A DNA stretch of 53,038 nt, taken from assembly GCF_001854885.1 (NCBI RefSeq), contig NZ_MDDV01000004.1, positions 236,065-289,102 on the forward strand. Reading direction: 5' to 3'. Made by a program: the position numbers and the translations under genes. Below the pieces are notes generated by a model. The model saw only the letters and a list, made by a program, of their open reading frames with translations. It had not been told where the DNA came from and ran no database searches. Below, piece by piece: positions 9,322 through 17,936 of the stretch (positions are counted from its first letter, which is position 1; the number at the start of each line of letters is the position of its first letter). This stretch comes from Ensifer sp. LCM 4579. Its GTDB lineage: Bacteria; Pseudomonadota; Alphaproteobacteria; Rhizobiales; Rhizobiaceae.

Positions 9322-9381
9322 TTCAGAGTGCTACAGCGACCTTCGCGCGTCCCCGTTTGTCCATGGGGCGGCGCGGCGCCG
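9322..9381 (-). repeat. Degenerate RIME, first palindrome only
   Basis: GTGCTACAGCGACCTTCGCG followed by a GC-rich second half (GGCGGCGCGGCGCC) matches the inverted first palindrome of the RIME copies at 36570 and 48505, with several changes. It lies between convergent soxR and an MFS gene. Confidence 0.6.
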
Positions 9382-9386
9382 ACGTG

Positions 9387-10592
9387 TCACGCTTCCATGA
9401 ATACGCTTCGTCCCAAGGAACGCCGCATCCGGCCGATAAGCGCCATGCTGGCCAGCGTGCCGCAGGAACAGGCAAACGCGATCGACAGTGCCCAGCCATT
9501 GCCAGCCTCTTCGAGAACGAAGGAGAAGAACGGCGGCGCTGCGGCGAATGCAAGATTGAGCGGCAGTCCGAGACGCGCCATGACGGCCGCATACTGCGCG
9601 GGAGAGAAAAAGGCGAGCGGCATCGTCGCGCGGCTCACGGACATGGCGCCGCTGGACAGGCCGTAGAGCAGCAGGAAAAGGACGATCGACCACTCGGCGC
9701 CTTGACCGAAAGCCAGGGCCGCAAGCGCCAACGGCATGATCGCGGCTGCGACGAGCCCCGTCGTCACGCCGTCCCAGCGATTGCCGCCGAGGAAATCGAA
9801 CAGCCGCGCCGACAGCTGAATGAAGCCGATGGCCGAGCCGAAGCCCACGGCCAGACGATCCGCGACCGCGAAGCTGCGGAAGAGATCGATGACGACGAGT
9901 TGGAAGCCCCAGGTGACGAAGCCGTTGAGCGCGACGGCCGCGGTGATCAACGCCACCAGATCCCGGGAGCGGCGGCCCTTCGCACGTTCCGCCTCTGCGG
10001 CCGCGGCAACGCCATGCGGCACGCGCGCCGGGGCGGCGGTTCGCGGCAAAGCGAGGTGATGCAGCGGCGCGCAGACGAGGAGCATCGTGGCGCCGTAGAG
10101 GACGAAAGTGCCGCGCCAGCCGAGCGCCGCCTCGCAGACTACGGTCACCGGCCAGGAGATGCTCGGCGCCAGCGCCATGGCGAGCATCTGCGCTGCGATC
10201 GCCCGACGCGCGCCCTCCCCGGCAATCTCGGTCAGGAAGACATGCGCCGAGGTCGTGAGTGTCGCAGCCCCGGCCATGCCGAGGACAGCCCAGGCGGCAA
10301 AATAGGCGAGTGGTCCATGGGCAGCCGCGAGCAGCCACAACCCCGGCGCCGCGAGCGCCGAACCAAGTGCGAGCACCCGCCGCGCGCCGAGACGCGTGTA
10401 GAACGACGCCAGTGGCGGAGAGCATACCGCCATCACCACCAGCATGACAGTCGGTCCGAAATAGATGCTGGATGCCTGGAGCCCAAGCTCGGCGGCCATG
10501 CCGGCTGCGGTGACCGACACGAACATGAACATCGCGCCCCAGGCGATGATCTGGGTGACCGAAAGAACGACGACCGCGCGGAAAACAGGCAT
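9387..10592 (-). CDS. MFS transporter
   Basis: Major facilitator permease of 401 aa with about 12 hydrophobic segments; the first is AVVVLSVTQIIAWGAMFMFVSVTAAGM and a basic loop (YTRLGARRVLALGSALAAPG) follows the second helix, as in the family. No motif defines the substrate. The gene stands alone, converging on soxR through a degenerate RIME. It is 160 bp from the next upstream minus-strand gene, so it probably has its own promoter. Confidence 0.82.
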   Translation of the reverse strand: MPVFRAVVVLSVTQIIAWGAMFMFVSVTAAGMAAELGLQASSIYFGPTVMLVVMAVCSPPLASFYTRLGARRVLALGSALAAPGLWLLAAAHGPLAYFAAWAVLGMAGAATLTTSAHVFLTEIAGEGARRAIAAQMLAMALAPSISWPVTVVCEAALGWRGTFVLYGATMLLVCAPLHHLALPRTAAPARVPHGVAAAAEAERAKGRRSRDLVALITAAVALNGFVTWGFQLVVIDLFRSFAVADRLAVGFGSAIGFIQLSARLFDFLGGNRWDGVTTGLVAAAIMPLALAALAFGQGAEWSIVLFLLLYGLSSGAMSVSRATMPLAFFSPAQYAAVMARLGLPLNLAFAAAPPFFSFVLEEAGNGWALSIAFACSCGTLASMALIGRMRRSLGRSVFMEA

Positions 10593-10752
10593 GAAACCGA
10601 TGGTGGGAATGAGCGAAACAGGGCCGGGAGGGATGCAGCCATAGGTTTACGCCGCCGACGCGACCGTGACCACATCGCATTTGCGCCTCGGAGATTTTTT
10701 TTCGCGATGGAGGCAAGAGGGCCATCGATACGAAGCGATGGAGTCGCGAAAC

Positions 10753-11013
10753 CTAATCCGCGCTTGGAAGCCGGCGCATGGTAAACTCGATCTCATCACC
10801 TTCGAGCTGGCGCCAGCTTTCCACTTCCGTCCAGTAGGCGGCCTTGGGCCAGGTCTCGAACCATTCGCGCGCCTTGGCCCGGGCCGCGGTCCGTTCGAGG
10901 CGGAACGTCTCGCGCACGAAGACGCTGCCGCTTCGCGCAGACCGTTCGCTGCGGCTGCGGGCGATCTGGCGCCGCAGCCCCTCGAGCGGTGGTCCTGGTG
11001 GTTTCTTCGCCAT
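10753..11013 (-). CDS. Small conserved hypothetical protein, highly charged
   Basis: An 86-aa protein preceded by a strong AGGAGAGG ribosome site 9 bp before the ATG at 11013, which argues that it is real. The first half is basic and rich in Arg and Ser, with a helical Arg/Ala stretch (RLERTAARAKAREWF). The second half has several Trp residues and an acidic run (WRQLEGDEIEF). No signal peptide or membrane segment is visible. I do not recognise a family. It is divergent from hemF. Confidence 0.7.
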   Translation of the reverse strand: MAKKPPGPPLEGLRRQIARSRSERSARSGSVFVRETFRLERTAARAKAREWFETWPKAAYWTEVESWRQLEGDEIEFTMRRLPSAD

Positions 11014-11230
11014 GGCGATACCTCTCCTGAGAAGATAGGATGGAGGCGGCGCCGTTGCCAGTCCCGATCATACCAGGACCAACCGCCGCAAAACGCCGGT
11101 GATGGCACCCCGCAGGGCGATGGAATCGTGCTGCCTTCCGCAGTTGCCATTCGGCCTGAAATATGGCCTGTGGCGACGACATCGAATCGGCGGCTTACCT
11201 CGGCGAGCCGCAAACGGACTATGATATCCC
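11014..11230. other. Divergent region before hemF
   Basis: 217 bp separating the small charged protein from hemF. An Fnr/FixK-type box (TTGAT-N4-ATCAA), which controls some haem genes in rhizobia, was looked for and not found. No other operator was recognised. Confidence 0.4.
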
Positions 11231-12142
11231 ATGGAAAGACCGCAATTGCCGCAGGGCTTACCTGCCGACATCGAAGACAAGAAGGCCGACGCAAAAGCCT
11301 GGTTCGAAGCTTTGCGCGATACGATCTGTTCCGCCTTCGAGGCGATCGAGGACGACCTCGCCGGACCGCTGTCGGATCGACCGCCGGGCCGCTTCGTCGC
11401 CAAGGACTGGCTGCGCGAGGAAGGTGCCGGCGGCGGCGGCCGCATGTCGATGATGGAGGGCCGCGTCTTCGAAAAGGTCGGCGTCCACACTTCCACGGTC
11501 TACGGCGAATTCTCCGCGGAGTTCCGCAGCCAGATCCCCGGCGCCGGCGAAGATCCGCGCTTCTGGGCCTCCGGCATTTCGCTGATCGCCCATCCGGTCA
11601 ATCCCAACGTCCCCGCCGTGCACATGAATACGCGCATGGTCGTGACCACCAGCAACTGGTTCGGCGGCGGCGCCGACCTGACGCCGGTCCTCGACCGCCG
11701 GCGCGTGATGACCGACGCGGATACGGCACTTTTCCATCGCGCCATGGAGATCACTTGCAATCGGCACGCGGTCGCCGATCACGCGAAGTTCAAGCAGTGG
11801 TGCGACGAGTATTTCTACCTCAAACACCGCAACGAACCACGCGGCACCGGCGGCATATTCTACGATTGGCTGCACTCGCCGGACGAACTGGGCGGTTGGC
11901 AGGCGGATTTCGCCTTCACCCGCGACGTCGGCAAGGCCTTTGCGCTCGTCTATCCGAAGATCGTCAGGGCGAACTTCAACATGCCCTGGACCGAGGCCGA
12001 TCGCGACGAGCAACTCGTGCGCCGCGGCCGCTACGTCGAGTTCAACCTCCTCTACGACCGCGGTACGATCTTCGGCCTCAAGACCGGTGGAAACGTCGAG
12101 TCCATCCTCTCGTCACTCCCCCCGGTCGTCCGCTGGCCCTGA
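11231..12142 (+). CDS. hemF: Oxygen-dependent coproporphyrinogen III oxidase
   Basis: Converts coproporphyrinogen III to protoporphyrinogen IX using O2 in haem synthesis; cytoplasmic. The 303-aa length is typical. Conserved blocks are the glycine-rich [62 protein letters not shown] and the C-terminal [30 protein letters not shown]. This is the aerobic enzyme; anaerobic HemN is not in the window. It fits with the haem demand of the nearby bc1 complex, although the genes are not linked in an operon. Confidence 0.96.
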   Translation: MERPQLPQGLPADIEDKKADAKAWFEALRDTICSAFEAIEDDLAGPLSDRPPGRFVAKDWLREEGAGGGGRMSMMEGRVFEKVGVHTSTVYGEFSAEFRSQIPGAGEDPRFWASGISLIAHPVNPNVPAVHMNTRMVVTTSNWFGGGADLTPVLDRRRVMTDADTALFHRAMEITCNRHAVADHAKFKQWCDEYFYLKHRNEPRGTGGIFYDWLHSPDELGGWQADFAFTRDVGKAFALVYPKIVRANFNMPWTEADRDEQLVRRGRYVEFNLLYDRGTIFGLKTGGNVESILSSLPPVVRWP

Positions 12143-12215
12143 TCATCGTCGAACAAAACCCGCGCCATCGGCGTTTCCCCACCGGAATGGGAGCCCTCAA
12201 TTGAGGGATTGTCGG

Positions 12216-12494
12216 ATGGTGTTCAAGAAGCGCACATTCTTCGGCGAGGAGCCGGAGCGATTCACGCCGCCGCAGCCGGCTGAACTGGAGCGGCGGGTGG
12301 CAAATCTGCTTGCCGCCGCGCCTGGGCTGGACGCTGCTGAAATCACCGTGACCTGCCGCGGCGAAACGGTAGTGCTAGGCGGCCGGGTTGCGACCGGGGA
12401 GGAAATTCTCCGCGCCGGAGAAGCGGCAAGATCCGTCCCTGGTGTCGCCGAGGTTGTCAACCGGATCGAGCTTGCGAAGGCCGGCAGGGGTTGA
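12216..12494 (+). CDS. BON-domain protein
   Basis: A 92-aa protein carrying one BON domain, a small fold often linked to phospholipid or membrane binding. Characteristic features are LERRVANLLAAAPGLDAAEITVTCRGETVVLGGRV, then the regular spacing to GEAARSVPGVAEVVNRIEL. There is no signal peptide, unlike OsmY-type BON proteins, so a cytoplasmic location is likely. GAGGG lies 8 bp before the ATG. It follows hemF by 73 bp, with possible read-through. Confidence 0.8.
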   Translation: MVFKKRTFFGEEPERFTPPQPAELERRVANLLAAAPGLDAAEITVTCRGETVVLGGRVATGEEILRAGEAARSVPGVAEVVNRIELAKAGRG

Positions 12495-12541
12495 GCATGC
12501 GCCCTGCTTTCCCCGCGCTTGCGGGCCACCGGAATCTCAAA

Positions 12542-13159
12542 TCATATCGACGCCAGCGTCCAGCCGACGATATCCGCCGCAACTTTCGCGAATGCCGCAT
12601 CGAGCGCTGAAACAAACGCCGGATTGCCCGTGCCGCGCACGGGCGCGATGGCCCGGAATGCCCGCTGCCGGCGCACGGTGCCGTTCCGGTCATCAAGGAT
12701 CTTGGCGAAAATCTCGACGACCGCCGTATCGGCGCCGTCGGTGGATATCTCGAAGGCGCGGATTTCCGTGATGACCTGATAGTCGATCGCGAGGCCCTGT
12801 CCGGGCTTGCCCACGCCACCGACCCTGCCGGTATCCTCAAATGTCCGGACGAGTCTGTCCTGAACAATGCGCGGCAGGCGGTCGCCCCACTGCGCTCTGG
12901 CGAGAAAACGCAGCTCGGATTCGGACAGGCGAATGACGATCTGGTCACTGTCGAGCGTTCTCAGTGCCGTCGGCTCGGGCACCAGGATCTGGCGACTGGT
13001 CGCTGCCGGGCGTTCCACGACCGGCGTCGCGGCCAGGCTGAAGGTGTCGTTGACCGCCGGACGCGTGCCGCATCCCGCCAAGATCATCGCCATTGAAAGG
13101 ATCACGGCACTCCGGGCGGCCCCCGCCTTGCGCACAGCTAACACACCCGGAAAACGCAT
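12542..13159 (-). CDS. ABC-transport auxiliary lipoprotein of the Mla/MCE system
   Basis: Membrane-anchored lipoprotein (PqiC/ABC-trans-aux type) working with MCE-domain lipid transporters in the periplasm. The 205-aa precursor has a signal ending in a clear lipobox (ILAG-C at about residue 30), followed by the family fold including TLDSDQIVIRLSESELRFLARAQWGDRLP and a Val/Glu-rich strand region. It is the last gene of the operon mlaE-mlaF-mlaD-lipoprotein, 79 bp after mlaD. This lineage has a PqiC-like lipoprotein here rather than an MlaC-type soluble carrier. Confidence 0.85.
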   Translation of the reverse strand: MRFPGVLAVRKAGAARSAVILSMAMILAGCGTRPAVNDTFSLAATPVVERPAATSRQILVPEPTALRTLDSDQIVIRLSESELRFLARAQWGDRLPRIVQDRLVRTFEDTGRVGGVGKPGQGLAIDYQVITEIRAFEISTDGADTAVVEIFAKILDDRNGTVRRQRAFRAIAPVRGTGNPAFVSALDAAFAKVAADIVGWTLASI

Positions 13160-13238
13160 ACGGCAAATATCCCCAAACGATTACGCGTCGCGCGGTCCCC
13201 CACCGCGCGCGAGATGGCCCCGACCGGCGGTGAGCGAA

Positions 13239-14609
13239 TCACCGCCGCGTGCGGCCATCATATTGCTTAACGGTCTCGCCGCCGAATAGGAGGCGTTGTG
13301 GATTTTTGTCGAAATCGGAAATTGTGTTCTGCAAGCTCTGCACGGTGCGGCGCGTCTCGGTCACGAGCGCCTCCACGTCCCGCAGGCCCGAATTGGAGAA
13401 GCGCTTCAGGTTGTCGGTAATGGGTCCGATCTGCGCATTGAGATTGTTGGCCATCTTTCGGAAGGACTCGAGCGTCGCGCGCGCCTCTGCGGAAAGCGAT
13501 GGCGCATCCGCATCACCAAGGAATCCGTCGATTTTCACCAGGATTCCATCCACCCGATCGGAAGCGGCATTCAGCTTGTTCGACATCTGGGTGAAATCGG
13601 TGATCGTCTGGTCTATGTCCTCCTGCCGGGCGGCGATCTTTTCGGCAAAGCTCGAAACCTGGGCGGCGATCTTGCGGGCATCGGCGCTTGCCACGGAGAT
13701 ATCGTTGACGACTGTTCCGACCTTCTGCGCATCGACGGCCGCCACCAGCGTATCGACGCGCTTCAGCGTCTCCTGCGCACTCTTGCCGAACTCGTTATAG
13801 GTGCCGACCGTGCGCCTGAACCCGTCGACCGCTTCCGAAACGCCGCCGGAAGCGTCCTTCAGGTCGCTGCTCAGTTGTTCGACATTGCTGACGATCGTGT
13901 CGATCTTCTTGGGATCCACCGCTTTGATCAGCCTGTCGGCGCTCTCGAGCGTGGTGTCGAGCTTCTTCGATGCGGCACTGACCGACCCCGACAGTTCCTC
14001 GACGCTCTTCAGAAACTGGTCGATGGCGTCGGAATTGTCCGCCAGTGCCTTCGAGAACTTCTCCGCATTGCCGATGGTCGCGGTCAAGGGTTGGCGAATT
14101 TCCGTGACGAAGCCCTGGATATCCGTGATGGCGCTGTTTGCCCGGTCGAGGATCTGGTCGGCGGTCGCGAGCAGGCTGGTGACGCTCGATTGGTCGGCGG
14201 TGATGGTGGCCGACGTTCCATTTTCGAGCGCCGTCTGGAGGATGTTCTCGTCGCCCTTTCGCCCGCCGCTGAGTTCGATGTAGGCCGCGCCCGTAAGTCC
14301 CTGGACCTCCAGTGTCGCCTTGGTCGACTTCAGCACCGGCGCATCGGCCGACACCTCGGTGATGGCAATCGAGTAGCGCGGATCATTGGCGTCGATCGCG
14401 AGGTTGCGAACGGTGCCCACATTGATGCCGTTGAAGCGCACCGGCGAGCCGACCGAAAGACCATTGGCCGAGCCCGGAATGTTGACGATGAGTTCGACCA
14501 TCTGGCCGACCCGGCCATATTGCGCCATCCAGTAGACGAAACCGAACGCAGCGGCGATCACGAACACCGTGAAAAAGCCGACAATGGCATAATTTGCTTT
14601 GGTTTCCAT
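13239..14609 (-). CDS. mlaD: MCE-domain periplasmic protein of a lipid ABC transporter
   Basis: Membrane-anchored MCE protein that forms the periplasmic ring of an Mla-type phospholipid transporter. The 456-aa product has one N-terminal transmembrane helix (YAIVGFFTVFVIAAAFGFVYWMA), the MCE domain at about 40-115 (GLSVGSPVRFNGINVGTVRNL, LEVQGLTGAAYIELSGG), then about 300 residues of predicted long helices with heptad-like repeats (LDTTLESADRLI, LNAASDRVDGILVKIDG). That tail is much longer than in E. coli MlaD and could span periplasm like a tunnel or needle. It sits between the ATPase and lipoprotein genes. Confidence 0.9.
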   Translation of the reverse strand: METKANYAIVGFFTVFVIAAAFGFVYWMAQYGRVGQMVELIVNIPGSANGLSVGSPVRFNGINVGTVRNLAIDANDPRYSIAITEVSADAPVLKSTKATLEVQGLTGAAYIELSGGRKGDENILQTALENGTSATITADQSSVTSLLATADQILDRANSAITDIQGFVTEIRQPLTATIGNAEKFSKALADNSDAIDQFLKSVEELSGSVSAASKKLDTTLESADRLIKAVDPKKIDTIVSNVEQLSSDLKDASGGVSEAVDGFRRTVGTYNEFGKSAQETLKRVDTLVAAVDAQKVGTVVNDISVASADARKIAAQVSSFAEKIAARQEDIDQTITDFTQMSNKLNAASDRVDGILVKIDGFLGDADAPSLSAEARATLESFRKMANNLNAQIGPITDNLKRFSNSGLRDVEALVTETRRTVQSLQNTISDFDKNPQRLLFGGETVKQYDGRTRR

Positions 14610-14703
14610 CGGCTAAGACCACCTTTGCGGCTCCCGCCGCTTTCATCCGCTTCGGCGGAGCGAACCTCACCGAAGCACTTCCAAACGCGACCGGCGGGCG
14701 CGC

Positions 14704-15510
14704 TTACGCGCGCACCACCGCCCTTCCCCGCTTGCCGCGGAAATAGGATTTCACCCATGGCTCCTCGCAGGCAAGCATGTCCTCGATCGTTCCGGAGACG
14801 AGCACGCGCTTCTGGCCGAGGACCGCGATCCGGTCGCAGACCGAAAAAAGGCTGTCCAGATCGTGCGTCACCATATACACGGTCAACCCAAGCGTGTCCC
14901 GCAGCTTGGCGATCAGTTCGTCGAACTCCGCCGCGCCGATCGGGTCGAGGCCGGAGGTCGGTTCGTCGAGGAACACCAGATCCGGATCGAGCGCCAGTGC
15001 GCGCGCCAGCGCCGCACGCTTGATCATACCACCCGAGAGCTCCGCCGGGTATTTCTCCGCCGCTTCCGGGGCAAGCCCGACCAACTCGATCTTCAAGCGC
15101 GCCAGTTCGTCCATCAGATCCTGCGGCAGATCGAGATATTCTCGCATCGGCACCTGAATGTTCTCGCGCACCGTCAGGGCGGAAAACAGCGCGCCATGCT
15201 GGAATAGCACGCCGAGACGCATGTCGAGGGCGATGCGCTCCGCTTCGCCGAGCTTGTCATATTCGGCGCCGAGGATCTCGATGGTGCCGGACCGCTTCGG
15301 CAGCAATCGCAGTACGGTGCGCATCAGCACCGATTTGCCGGTTCCCGAGGCGCCGACGAAACCGAGGATTTCGCCGCGGTAGATCTCGAGATTGAGCCTG
15401 TCGAGAACGATATTGTCGCCGAAGCCGACGGTCAGGTCGCGAACGGAAAGCACGACCTCGCGTCTCTCCGCTGCCCGATCCGATTGCCGCTCCATGACTT
15501 CTTGAACCAT
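14704..15510 (-). CDS. mlaF: ATPase subunit of the Mla-type lipid ABC transporter
   Basis: Cytoplasmic ABC ATPase of 268 aa energising the MlaE permease. It has Walker A (GASGTGKSV), signature LSGGMIKRAALARALALDPDL, Walker B LVFLDEPTSGLDP and switch His in VTHDLDSLF; GGM in the signature is usual in MlaF. The gene starts 12 bp after the mlaE stop, with GAGGCGGG before ATG 15510; ATG 15495 is a weaker alternative. Confidence 0.93.
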   Translation of the reverse strand: MVQEVMERQSDRAAERREVVLSVRDLTVGFGDNIVLDRLNLEIYRGEILGFVGASGTGKSVLMRTVLRLLPKRSGTIEILGAEYDKLGEAERIALDMRLGVLFQHGALFSALTVRENIQVPMREYLDLPQDLMDELARLKIELVGLAPEAAEKYPAELSGGMIKRAALARALALDPDLVFLDEPTSGLDPIGAAEFDELIAKLRDTLGLTVYMVTHDLDSLFSVCDRIAVLGQKRVLVSGTIEDMLACEEPWVKSYFRGKRGRAVVRA

Positions 15511-15522
15511 GATCCGCCCGCC

Positions 15523-16665
15523 TCAGAAATCGATCGCCGCATAGAACATGGCGAACAGCCCGTCTATGAGAATGACCACGAAGATCGACTTGACCACCGA
15601 CGAAGTCACGTGGCGCCCCAGCGATTCGGCGCTGCCGCCGACCTTCAGGCCCTCGACGGCCGCAACCACGCCGATGATCAGCGCCATGAAGGGCGCCTTG
15701 ATCATGCCCGCCGCAACGGTGGAAAAATCGATCGATTCCTGCAGCCGCGAAAGAAATGTCGCGAAAGTGATGTCGGAATAGGTCCAGGCGACGAGTGCCG
15801 CGCCGGCAAGGGCGGCAAAGTTGGCAAGGATCGTCAAGAGCGGCAGGACGATGGTGAGCGCCACCAGCCGCGGAAAGACGAGAACGCCGACGGGGCTCAA
15901 GCCCATGACCTTCAGCGCGTCGACCTCCTCGCGCATTTTCATCGAGCCGATCTCGGCCGTAATCGCGCTTCCCGACCGGCCGGCAATCATGATCGCCGTC
16001 AGGAGTACGCCGATTTCGCGCAATTGCAGGATGCCGACCAGATCGACGACGAAGATCTCGGCGCCGAAGGCGCGCAACTGAAAGGCGCCCTGCTGCGCAA
16101 TGATGGCGCCGATCAGGAACGACATGAGGGTGATGATCGGCACCGCCATGACGCCCATGCGATCGATCTGGTGCACGATCGCAGCCGGCGAAACGCCGGC
16201 ATGGCGCCCAAGCTTCATTTGCGCGCCGCGAACCGCCGAGCCGAGGATGAACATGGCCGCGAAAGTATCGGTCCAGATTGACACCGTGAGTTCGCCGATC
16301 GGCGCGAACAGCCTTTGGAAAAGCGGATGCCTTCTCGTGTCGCGTTCCGGCAGCGGCAGTTCGGCCGGCATGGCCTGAACGAGCTCGACGTAGCGCTCGC
16401 CCCCGCCCGCGAAACGAACCTCGCCACCGCTCCCGTTCAAGAAGCGCCGAATGATCCAGGCGCCCGCGGTGTCCATCGCGGTGACGGCGGAAAGGTCGAA
16501 TTCATCATGGTCTCGCGACGGCTTGGCGAGTCGGTTCAGCTTGGCAGCCATGGCCTCGGCCGTCCGGTGCCGCCAGTCGCCGCTGAAGACGTATCGCCGG
16601 CCGGTACCTCCCGCGCCCTCTTCGAGGACGACATCGGCAACAGCCTGTGTTTGGGCCCGCGTCAC
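15523..16665 (-). CDS. mlaE: Permease subunit of the Mla-type lipid transporter with N-terminal STAS-like domain
   Basis: Integral-membrane MlaE-family permease. The C-terminal 250 residues show the family pattern (AIVHQIDRMGVMAVPIITLMSFLIGAIIAQQGAFQLRAFGAEIFVVDLVG, and a conserved Glu after the MKMREEVDAL loop). The first 110 residues resemble a STAS domain (EFDLSAVTAMDTAGAWIIRRFL), which is fused to MlaE in many alphaproteobacteria. No ATG opens the frame near the domain, so GTG 16665 was chosen, giving 380 aa; the exact start is uncertain. First gene of the four-gene operon. Confidence 0.88.
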   Translation of the reverse strand: MTRAQTQAVADVVLEEGAGGTGRRYVFSGDWRHRTAEAMAAKLNRLAKPSRDHDEFDLSAVTAMDTAGAWIIRRFLNGSGGEVRFAGGGERYVELVQAMPAELPLPERDTRRHPLFQRLFAPIGELTVSIWTDTFAAMFILGSAVRGAQMKLGRHAGVSPAAIVHQIDRMGVMAVPIITLMSFLIGAIIAQQGAFQLRAFGAEIFVVDLVGILQLREIGVLLTAIMIAGRSGSAITAEIGSMKMREEVDALKVMGLSPVGVLVFPRLVALTIVLPLLTILANFAALAGAALVAWTYSDITFATFLSRLQESIDFSTVAAGMIKAPFMALIIGVVAAVEGLKVGGSAESLGRHVTSSVVKSIFVVILIDGLFAMFYAAIDF

Positions 16666-16752
16666 GTTTTCTTGGTCTTTCGCTTTGCCATTGCGTAATC
16701 TCTTAAACCAGATTCGATCCAAGGACAAAATTGCGCAGGAATTCAAAGTCGT

Positions 16753-16838
16753 GCTGTAGCGTCTCGCGTCTTGCCGGCCACGGAAATGCCGCTGTAGCAC
16801 TCGGATGGCCGCATGTCTTTGTCCTTGAGCCGACAGAG
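16753..16838 (+). repeat. Degenerate RIME1 copy
   Basis: GCTGTAGCGTCTCGCGTCTT, then GCCGCTGTAGCACTCGGATG and GCATGTCTTTGTCCTTGAG follow the order of the full RIME1 copies, with a GC-rich insertion in the first palindrome and a diverged end. It lies between the divergent mlaE and epimerase genes. Confidence 0.7.
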
Positions 16839-16952
16839 ATATGAAAAGGCGTGCCGCAGCCCAGTCATGCGACCGAAAAGACACAGCAGCAAGACCCGCG
16901 GACGATCTATAACATGCCGATTGCGCAGCCACGCCGGCGCCGGAGAAGATGA

Positions 16953-17936
16953 ATGCCGATTTCCCTTGCAGCAACCGTCGAACAGTTCCCGATCGCCGGC
17001 ACCTTCACGATTTCACGCGGCTCGAAGACGACCGCCGACGTCGTCACCTGCCGCCTCACCGAGGGGACGCTGACCGGCTCGGGCGAGTGCGTGCCCTATG
17101 GCCGGTATGGCGAAGCCGTCGAGACGGTGCTGAGCGAAATAGAAGCGGTTCGCCCGCGCGTTGAGCGCGGCATCGGCCGGGAGGAACTGCAGCGGGCGAT
17201 GAAGGCGGGTGCCGCCCGCAACGCCATCGATTGCGCCCTCTGGGACCTGGAGGCGAAGCGAAGCGGGCGCTCCGCCGCCTATCTGGCGGGTATCACCGAA
17301 CCGACGCCCCTGACGACTGCCTACACCATTTCGCTCGCCGAGCCGGAGGCAATGATGGCGCAAGCGGCGCAATACGCCCACCGGGCGCTGCTCAAGGTAA
17401 AAGTCGGAACCGTGGATGACAGGGCCCGCATTCGCGCCGTGCGGCAGGCTGCCCCCGCAAGCCGCATCATCCTCGATGCCAATGAGGGCTGGAGCGAGGA
17501 CAATCTCGCGATGCATTTCTCGGCCTGCCTCGAAAACGGCATCGCCCTCGTCGAGCAGCCGCTGCCGGCCGGCCGCGACGAAGCGCTGACCCGGATTGCC
17601 CGTCCGGTCCCGGTCTGCGCCGATGAAGGCGTGCACGGGACGGAGGACCTGCAAGCGCTCGTCGGCCGATATGATGCCGTCAATATCAAGCTCGACAAGA
17701 CCGGCGGGCTCACCGAAGCCTTGCGCATGCGCCGCGCCGCCGAAGCGCTCGGCCTCAAGATCATGATCGGCTGCATGGTCGGCAGTTCGCTGGCCATGGC
17801 GCCGGCGGTTCTCCTGGCGCAGGGCGCCGATTTCGTCGATCTCGACGGCCCACTGCTGCTCGCCCGGGACCGTGATGCGGGCCTGCGCTACGAGGCCTCG
17901 CTCGTCTTCCCGCCCGAGCCGAGCCTTTGGGGCTGA
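16953..17936 (+). CDS. Dipeptide epimerase (L-Ala-D/L-Glu epimerase type)
   Basis: Enolase-superfamily enzyme of the muconate lactonising subgroup, probably epimerising L-Ala-D-Glu from peptidoglycan recycling. The 327-aa product has the catalytic K-x-K (LLKVKVG, about residue 150), metal ligands D in LDANEGW, E in LVEQPLPA and D in CADEGVH, and the opposite-face Lys in NIKLDKTGG. GGAGAAGA precedes ATG 16953. A DgcA-type N-acetyl-D-Glu racemase is an alternative, but its usual DUF1611 partner is not adjacent. The 3' end overlaps the convergent MFS gene by 49 bp. Confidence 0.83.
   Translation: MPISLAATVEQFPIAGTFTISRGSKTTADVVTCRLTEGTLTGSGECVPYGRYGEAVETVLSEIEAVRPRVERGIGREELQRAMKAGAARNAIDCALWDLEAKRSGRSAAYLAGITEPTPLTTAYTISLAEPEAMMAQAAQYAHRALLKVKVGTVDDRARIRAVRQAAPASRIILDANEGWSEDNLAMHFSACLENGIALVEQPLPAGRDEALTRIARPVPVCADEGVHGTEDLQALVGRYDAVNIKLDKTGGLTEALRMRRAAEALGLKIMIGCMVGSSLAMAPAVLLAQGADFVDLDGPLLLARDRDAGLRYEASLVFPPEPSLWG

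Noticed and set aside
11014..11230. Fnr/FixK box upstream of hemF
   Set aside because: No TTGAT-N4-ATCAA or close variant was found in the interval.
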